Positions 56,640 to 64,000 of a stretch of 64,000 nt of DNA are shown here, piece by piece. The notes beneath the pieces were generated by a model. It had not been told where the DNA came from. It ran no database searches and worked only from the letters and a program-made list of their open reading frames with translations. Numbering within the stretch: the stretch's first letter is position 1; every line of letters begins with the position of its first letter. Origin of the DNA: Pholiota molesta (taxonomy: Eukaryota; Basidiomycota; Agaricomycetes; Agaricales; Strophariaceae); NCBI GenBank assembly GCA_014925825.1, contig JACGCK010000013.1, forward strand, positions 1-64,000. Reading direction: 5' to 3'. A program made the position numbers and the translations under genes.

Positions 56640-58780
56640 GGGTTGGAAACTAATTAAAACGTCGGCCGTCTTGGGGTTTCTCACAAATTTTCACTAGATC
56701 GAGGGTTACCTGCAAAACCCCGTTTCCTTTCCGACACCTCGCGGGCGAGTTCGCGTACGCCATGCATCCTTCAACGTCAATATCTTCGCCCACGCCCGGA
56801 TGATCTACGTCAGGTCTAGTGTACTGATGCAACCCTAACTCACGTCCGGGCATCGTGCGTCCCATCGACCGACCATCCCATCCCGCTCTATTTCCTAGCT
56901 ATATGCGTCTAGAATTTTACGCCCAAGTCCGCTCTCCAGACAAATCCAATGCTCGCATCACGAAACATAGGACCTCAACCGAAAGCTGCTGCCCATTCGA
57001 CTGGGGACGACCCCATCCTTACATAACGCCGACCTCGTATGCCTTCTTCTGCGTTCCGATATGGTCCCTACCCACGCCGCACGCCGCTGACGAATCGGCC
57101 GAGTTTGTACCACAACGTAGTTGCGCGGCGGTGTTCGTTTGACGCTGTCGAAGGCCTAGCATGTGCGCCGCGTGTTGGGCGATGGGACTCGATGTGTCTA
57201 GAGGCTGCTGGGAGTCCGTATGTGGCTTGACACTTGCGGAGGTGCTGGTTCACGCTGGCTCGCGCTGTGGGCGATAAAGGAAGACCTTACCTGTTAGGGG
57301 CTCGGAGACTGATTCGAGCCTTGACGAAGTGCGCATGGTCACCGTTGACAATGGGAGTACGGTGGGCGGTCCGGATTCGGATCGGTTTTACTGCGGGACG
57401 CCCGTGTCTGGTCGTGTTCTAGAAACTTCGCAAGCAGCAAATCACAGCTTGCGACTAACGGTGTGCACGATGCGGCGGAGGATGTATCCAAGAAATGGCG
57501 GGAATTCCACAGGGATATCGTGAAGAACGTAACAGTATTTGGTACTCGACGCCAGTCGAGGGGTCGAGGCGAAGGCTGCTGCCAGCCAGTCTTTAATGAT
57601 TGTACCTTGAAACCGGCGAGCGCTACCTGGTCTTCGTTAGGCCGCTGCTTGGCTGTATACAGCACTCGCACCGACGCCAATTCTTATCCATCTGTGGAAT
57701 ATTCGCCCCTATGCTGGAGTGTGTGGTCCTCCGTAGCTCGCTCGTTCGAGCGCTTTCCTACCCCATACGATGATACTGATACTGCCTTGGTCACGATTGC
57801 CGCCTGCAATGTCCATTTACGTGTGTCTACTGCTATCGTCCATTGAAGCATATATTTACTCGCTTCTACTTATATTTCAAACCCGTTCACACACCTTGCA
57901 CGCCGCTGAATATATGCTATATGCTCCTGGTCAATATGCTCACCTCGTCGCATACTTTGCTCCACAGCGCTCATCCCACGAACTTCGTCGCGTTCGGATT
58001 CCTTGCCCTTGACCCAGGCAGCTTTTTGTTGTGAATCTCGACAGGGACGGTGAGAACGGCGTGATTCTAGCGCAATGATCAACTGGACGGTGGGGTGATA
58101 GTGGCCACCGCTTGCTCTCACACAATGTGCTCATTTGCATTCAGGTCCGTCCTTGTCTACAACTGCTTTCGCATATCGTCCTACCGTGTTCTCTCCCATA
58201 GTCCTCTGCTCGCCCAATCATGGATCCTTACATTTAGGACGTCATGCAGGATCTCTAGTTCCTACTTCTCGTCTCCTGCTCAACTTCTTGCATGCCTGCG
58301 GTCGTCCCAACGTCACGGTTTCAAGACATCATATTGGCACGGACTGTTTCAGCACGACGCAAAACTCGTTCCCGAATATCTCGCAATTTCGTGTACGTGG
58401 TACTTCTGCCAATATCCACGCGCACATCATCAAATCTAGTATATGGCCGCGCAGTTGCTTGGTGTGGGCGCCTGTAGATACAATTGGCTGAACCCAAGGC
58501 CTGTAGGGACGCAAGAGGCTCTTTTATTCCTGTTCTCTGCTCCTGCCCGAAGTTTTGGACAACGTCGTTTTTGACACCTCGCGGGCGATTTCGCGTATGT
58601 CGTGCATCCTCCAACGCTAATGACCCCTCCCGCGTATGGATGGTCGATGTCAACTCTGGGGTATATGCCCCCCACGGCTCATGTTCAGGTGTTGCTCGCC
58701 TCATTGACCGGCTGACTTCTCACCCCGCTCCGTCCTCCAATATACGCGCCCAATCTACGCCGAAGTTCGTGTTACACTAA
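56640..58780. repeat. Block B, copies 3a and 3b, inverted relative to copies 1 and 2
   Basis: The segment 56690-57300 matches the reverse complement of about 16130-16760, for example the CGCGGCGGTGTTCGTTTGACGC word at about 57123. The segment 58170-58780 matches the reverse complement of about 4100-4720, with AGTTTTGGACAACG and the GTCGATGTCAACTCTGGGG word at about 58645. Both parts also share the GACACCTCGCGGGCGA word (56729 and 58579), so B is partly doubled here. On the plus strand the second part reads FRVCRASSNANDPSRVWMVD. Between them, 57310-58170 shows no recognised gene. Confidence 0.7.
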
Positions 58781-58789
58781 TATAGTTGA

Positions 58790-59171
58790 AATTTTATTTC
58801 CATTGGAGGTTTTCCCCGTGCGAGTGACTGTCAAAATTTGCGCTATGGCAATGAGCCTCTTCTTCACTAGGGATTTTCAATTACCTTCATCCAAGCCGTT
58901 TTGCCTTCGAATTCGAATAGCAATCCAGAAGGTCAATTTCAATATATATCTAACTCATCCTATTGGGAATGTATGCATGTTGTTCAAGGCAGATGTTTAG
59001 ATAGGCCTGGTTGCAGTTTCGTGCGCTGTCGCGGAAGATGCGGAGAGAAGTCAAATCCACAGTAATCCACTCATGAGTTATAATACTGTGATTCAATGAC
59101 ATATAATGAAATGTCCAAATTCAATTATGTTTGCACCAGGTTCGCACTGAGTACATGACAATCACATACAT
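58790..59171 (-). repeat. Block A, proximal part, behind NLR copy 4
   Basis: The reverse complement matches the first about 380 bases after the stop codons of NLR copies 1-3, including the word around AATTGACCTTCTGGATTGCT (58915-58940). The rest of block A is missing, and block B follows at once, so a deletion or different breakpoint separates this unit from the others. Confidence 0.65.
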
Positions 59172-62030
59172 TTATTCCTTCAAGATTCGAGCCTCACGAA
59201 CGCTCTCCATGAGCTCCTCCGCCTCCCTGAATGCTTCCTCTGCTTCTTCGGCCATCTCGAGGATTTCGTACGCCTCGCCAAGTCGCTTGAGGTCAGTGGC
59301 CTGCTCGGAGACCCACTGCGCCTTGCGATGGAACTCGCGCGCTTCCTTGAATTTGTCGATTGCCAGATCGATGCGACTTTGCTTCACGTGGAGGGTGCCC
59401 ATGCTACGAAGGATGTTGCCTTGCTGATATGAGTATGAATGTTGCCGATTTTGACACCTTGCCAATGCTGCATCCAATGAAGCTGCCGCATCTTTGAGCT
59501 CTCCTTTGATGATGTAGAGGTCTCCAAGGACCCGGAGTTGGTGAATTTCGACTTCGTTCCACGTGACAAGATCTGGGATAAATTTAAGCGCCTGCTCCGC
59601 TTCGTCCAGTCGATTGGATTTGAAATATACGGTCGCTAGATATCCGAGAACCTCGGCCTGCCTGCCTTTGCGATCAAATCCCCGGAAGCGCTGGAGTGCG
59701 TCATCCAAAAGGGATTCGGCCTTGTCGAGGCGATTGCCGCAGATATAGAGCCATCCAAGCTTGATCAAAGTGGTGGCTACATGGACCACGTCTAGCTCTG
59801 CCCTGGAGGATGCTGAGCCTGTGAGCAGTGCCTCTGCGGCAGACAGCTGGTCGGATTGGATATAAACCTGCACTAGTTCATTGATGGCATTGAACTGGTG
59901 AATGGAATGGTTCTGCTGTCTCTGTATCATAAGGGCCTGCTCGAGAGCCTGCCTGGCTTCTGGAACCCTATCCAGTGCAAGATACATGCAGCCCAGTGTC
60001 TGGAGTGCATTTCCCTCCCCCAGTGCATAATTTGCTTCTTTTGCTGCATTTAAGGCTTCAGTGGCATATTTCTCGGCTTTGACTAGACTACCATGGGTGA
60101 TGTGGAATAACTTCAAATCAGATAGGATTTGAGCAACATTTGCTTGGCCTAGAAGATCTGAGATCTGTTTGTAGGCCTCCAGTGCACTCAATAAAAGATT
60201 TAGTGCCTCCAAATCTCGGCCCTGCATCCGGCACAAATCCCCAAGCCTATTGCAAGCCAATGCTTGTCCCATTTTATTGCCACTTGTCGTAAAGAGTTTG
60301 AGGCTCGTTTTGAATGCAACTTCTGATTGCTCGAGCTGCCCGGAACGAGCAAGCACGTCACCAGAGCATCGTAATGCATCTGCCTCCCCATCCACATCTT
60401 TTGCTTGCTTGTAGAGCATGGCAGCCTCTCTGAAGTAAGTTTCAGCCTTTGTATATTGGCCTTCAGTGTCATGCAAGTCACCAAGCGACATAAGGCATTT
60501 GGTATGTGAAATTGGGAAAATGGTTGAACTTTTGAGGACCATCCACAACGAGCGTGAAGTTTCCCCGTCTCGCAGGAGGTTGGATATCAAGTTAATCGCC
60601 AATGGAATACCATCAACAACATTGAGAAGATTCTGGGTGGCGTCGTCGATAATATGATCCGGTCCGCAAATAGTATGTAGGATTTTCCGTGCACTCTCTG
60701 ATGATACAGTGGACAGAGGTGGGAGAAGAGGATGCGACCATGCCACTTTGGATGGCCGTAGCGTACCGCGCATTGTGATGATGAGGGATAAATTGGGAAT
60801 ATCGGCGATGGATGCTAGTACGTCCTCGGTTTTTGTCCGAATAGCTGATGACTCCCAAGGAGTTTCGAAATTATCGAGGCACAGGAGGGTAGTAGACAAC
60901 GCGAGGAGCGATCTGATAGATCCTAGCACAGCACTGGGAGTGGTTGTAATTCCTAGCATCCTTGCTAGTCCCAGAAGGAGAGCCTCGACATCGGTCATAT
61001 CCTCACACGATAAGAAGTATCGCGACTGGTAGCGCTCGGCAATCTTTGGATCGTGAAGAATGGCTCGCGCCAAGGTGGTCTTTCCGAATCCGCCTCCACC
61101 TAGGATTGCAATCCGAGAGGGCTCCGCGCTGAGAAGGATATGAAGTGCGGTGTCGATCTGCACTTCACGCTCGACTATCAAGTACGGCTTTGGTGGGAGG
61201 GCATGGTCACGACCACCAGTGGAAGGACTACAGATCGATTAGCGTTCCAACGCCCGAAAGATGCCATGTAAGAACTTACTGAGAAGCTGGATCCATATTT
61301 TCGGAATCGCTACTGATTGGCATGCCCTGCTGCAATTTTATGTCGAAAACAATGTCCTTGTAACAAAGAAATTTATGAAAGGACCAGTATGGTTACTGTA
61401 ATCTTGCTGACATACCCTTAAGAGTCGTTTTTCCAAGTTGTCCACAGAACGATCGAGTTTATTGAGGTCTTCGAGGCCACGGCTTACAAACTTGACCAAT
61501 TTCGGTCTAGCTTGGTGTTTCTTCAGTTCTCCCAAAACGTTGGTGAGCGTACTTTGCTGGAATTTAGAGCTAAAACTGTCGCGATATAAATCGGTCCTAC
61601 TCACCTTTCGCAAAAAATAAGCGAATTCTCCACTTGTGCCAAATTCTCCTTGACCCGCTCGCGGGACTTGGCAATAGCCGCTAGCTTGTCGTAGATCCAA
61701 TCCGACAGGTTGAGTACTTTGTCTATAATTTCACGGCAACGCTCCTTATTCGTTTTGAGCTCCTGTGAATACGACGTCAATGTATAGACAAGGAATGCCA
61801 CCAGAGAATCATGGACGTACATCTTTGATTTTGATAAACTGTAGGATGACTCCCGTGAGCGTCTTCACGTATGGCGCATGATTGAGAACTTCGGCGACTT
61901 CTTTCACAATGGCCGCAAGGGTATTCGTCAATTCGAGCGCTTTATCGACGGTGTTACTGCCTATTAGCGCTTGGGGAGCAGGATCGTCATTCGACTGAGA
62001 GGCTTGGGTACCGCCGGTGGGTGCTTGCAT
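59172..62030 (-). CDS. NLR-like receptor, copy 4: uninterrupted frame, lacks about 193 residues after the NB domain
   Basis: Exons on the minus strand are 62030-61821, 61762-61605, 61551-61416, 61356-61280 and 61227-59172; all join in frame and give about 878 residues. Domain order: helical N-terminal part (APYVKTLTGVILQFIKIKDE, residues about 50-70), linker, NB-ARC with Walker A GGGGFGKT at 237-244, Walker B-like LLCLDN at 308-313, LIITMRG at about 342-348 and GIPLA at 400-404, then eight or nine TPRs from about 430 to the end (EARILKE). Compared with copies 2 and 3, the protein jumps from SLW directly into VLKSSTIFPISHTKCLMSLG, losing the winged-helix and linker region and keeping the frame. 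Upstream on the same strand side is a block D copy. It is the only copy readable from ATG to stop. Function in cell death or non-self recognition is inferred; loss of the winged-helix region should change autoinhibition. Confidence 0.88.
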
Positions 62031-62239
62031 GGTAGCGTTGCTTGTCGGATCGTAATCGAGAGCAAGGAAGGGAATGCACACAGCCAGTGTATTTGTATTC
62101 CCACTCACTGGCAGCTGCTGCGTGCATCGCCAATATGTTTGATGTATATCTATTGTTAGTGCGCATCGTGGCGCATCGCCTGCCAGTGTTTTTTTTTTTT
62201 CCAACTTCCAAGTATTTATCACAGCCTTGAGATGGTATG

Positions 62240-62880
62240 GCCTAATACGTGCTCCCCAACGTCAATCGGTTCACCGTTATACGTAGAGCCTACACGTATT
62301 TTTCATTCAATTTACAAGGATCCGACGAACAGTGCTCATGCTTGGTCATGCGCACGCTCAACCAGCATTGCGCGCTGGCCAATCAAAATCCATCGCTAGC
62401 GCCGGGGAGATTCAACACCGCCTTTTTCCCCTTCGGACTTCCCCCACCACATCTTTCCAACGTTATTCCGCCAAGACACCATCGGCAATCCCTCGCTCCA
62501 GTGTCTATGGCTACTAACTCAGGCGCTTGCATGCAGCGGGCATGACTGGTGTGTGCACAGCGCCTTCATTCGTTGCTCAACGTATTTACTGCTAGTACAA
62601 CCGAGATGCGCTCTCATCTTAAATACGCACCCGCCCCATGGCTACATGCGAGACAAGTCTGGTGGGCAGACGGGCGTCCCAAGGGCGTCCCATTGTATTC
62701 GCACTGTGCGGTGTGCACGGGGATCCCGGACCGGGCGATTCCGTACTCGCAGCGATTGTGGACGAACTTCGCTGGCCTCGAGCATGCTTCTCCCTCCCAC
62801 CGTTCCCGTCTCTCAATAGCTCTCCGTTTACATGATCTTTTCAGGCATTCATCTCATGCTCTAGCCTGCGGCTACTCCAG
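62240..62880. other. Upstream region of NLR copy 4: no gene recognised
   Basis: Open frames of 65-110 codons occur on the plus strand (for example 62549-62884), but no family is recognised and none is conserved in the other units. The promoter of NLR copy 4 should lie here on the minus strand; no clear TATA box was seen. Confidence 0.35.
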
Positions 62881-63960
62881 ATAGTCCTCTTCGCCTTTCA
62901 TGCCAATTTAAATCATACACAAAATCGCACTTAGCACCATACTCGAAGCCGGATGGCAGGAAGCTGGTACCCTCAAAGGACCTCAATGGTGTACATTTTA
63001 TCTTTCCCCCCCTGGCGCAGCGTTTCTGACCCGTAGCAGCTATCGTTATAGACGCCGACTTTGAATGGGATGAGGAAGGCATTGTCTCCCCAATTTGACG
63101 CACAACTGTCCACTGCAGCCGCGACTGACACATGCCCTGAGTGTCAACCTGGCTGCGCTCTGGACATGCGCCAAGGAGGATGATATTGGAATTCTCGAGG
63201 CAACAGACAATGTATATGTGCGTCACCTCGTCTACGAGGCCAAAAGTGAGTCGTTAGCATCCCATTCCATGTCTCCGCTCCGTCCCACCATCGCACTCTA
63301 TTCTTCCCCTATCTAGTCTATCCTCACCCTTTCTCCCGATCGTACCCACCCCTCTGTCTTTCTCAGCTAACAATCTCCCCTCCAGATTCTGACCGTGTCG
63401 CGAAATACTTCGAGTTCATTAAAAGCGAGAGCCAAAATTCGCTAAACGACGCCTGCAACCCCCACCAGCGAGTACACCCGCAATGTCAACGACCTCTGCT
63501 AGCTCGGCGTGTCCATCGTCCTTGAGGTCTTCGATCAGGAGTCAACTTCACCTCGGATATCATGGCCGCCGATGACTCTGTTTTGCCGAGGCAGAGCCGC
63601 AGAGCATGAGCGCAAGCGCGATAACGAGGATGGCGACGAGATGGATTGCGAACCCATGGCGTCGCGGACCACGACGATGACGGATGCGCCGGCACAACGT
63701 ACAGGATCCAGAGTCCTGGTTCTTCTTCGCCAACGGGGGATTCCTGCGCTATCCCCAGAACCCACCTAACCCACTCTGTCTCTGCCGAGTCATTTCACGC
63801 TCGTCCATGCTTGCTCCTTCTTTTGACGATGGACTCATGCCTCATTACTTACATGCATGGCGCGGAGGATGGAATGACCTCCGTCCGTTTTGCTTCTATT
63901 CGATGCCAATGTGACCCAGCTTTTTCCGCGGAACTCTACCCCTGAAGCCATGGTCACCTC
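62880..63960 (+). pseudogene. Block D gene, copy 4, in inverted unit
   Basis: On the plus strand this gives the same exon order as the copies at 5.6-6.6 and 20.6-21.6 kb. An intron with donor near 62990 is followed by a segment reading LTHALSVNLAALWTCAKEDD and, in frame, VYVRHLVYEAK to a GTGAGT donor at about 63246; the acceptor CTCCAG is at about 63380-63385, followed by SDRVAKYFEFIKSESQNSLN. Later the word GAEDGMTSVRF lies at about 63860. A TAA/TGA-rich part breaks the frame before the ALRLCL region on the other strand. Function is not recognised. Confidence 0.45.
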
Positions 63961-64000
63961 TCACATCGCCGTCGTCATGTATTAGTCAAATATTGAATGC

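Noticed and set aside
1..64000. tRNA genes or CRISPR arrays
   Set aside because: I looked for B-box-like GGTTCGAATCC words with tRNA folding context and for regularly spaced direct repeats with spacers and found none; the 20-bp array at 35206-35340 has no spacers and belongs to a transposon.

Overview
The window is genomic DNA of a filamentous fungus, most likely a basidiomycete of the class Agaricomycetes. The support is short (about 48-60 nt) GT-AG introns in nearly every gene, a methanol/alcohol oxidase of the GMC family, a multi-spanning membrane protein of a type common in mushrooms, F-box remains, a Ty3/gypsy chromodomain retroelement fragment, and NB-ARC/TPR receptor genes arranged in a cluster. 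There is no CRISPR array, no operon structure and no recognisable tRNA or rRNA gene.

Layout. 0-29 kb is an accessory region made of a tandemly repeated unit. Each unit holds an NLR-like receptor gene (N-terminal helical domain, NB-ARC ATPase, about eleven 40-residue TPRs) followed by up to four blocks of decayed or unrecognised genes, here called A, B, C and D, mostly coding on the opposite strand. NLR copies lie at 1-1185 (5' part outside the window, broken), 9744-13283, 23460-26893 and, inverted, 59172-62030. An F-box relic lies at 6.7-7.9 kb. 29.3-56.4 kb is a mostly ordinary gene island: phospholipase D (minus), a Ty3/gypsy remnant with an adjacent hAT-like foldback element, a multi-TM membrane protein (minus), cyclophilin H (plus), alcohol oxidase (minus), FAB1-type lipid kinase (plus), a cyclin-fold protein (plus), an unknown gene and the U5 snRNP protein DIM1 (plus). 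56.6-64 kb returns to the accessory region in inverted orientation: block B copies, NLR copy 4 and a D copy.

How the genes may work together. In fungi, NB-ARC/TPR proteins with N-terminal helical domains are the counterparts of plant and animal NLR receptors and are thought to act in non-self recognition and programmed cell death. The co-duplication of the receptor with the same set of unrecognised neighbours is the most interesting feature here. The island genes are housekeeping or metabolic (lipid signalling, splicing, methanol/alcohol oxidation) and show no link to the receptors beyond position.

An important caution concerns data quality. Very conserved genes (DIM1, cyclophilin H, alcohol oxidase, FAB1, phospholipase D) each show one or more single-base losses, often in short homopolymers. 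The likeliest cause is uncorrected indels in a long-read assembly, so the single-base frameshifts in NLR copies 2 and 3 should not be taken as proof of pseudogenes. Exon borders were read by eye from splice signals and from comparison of the copies.
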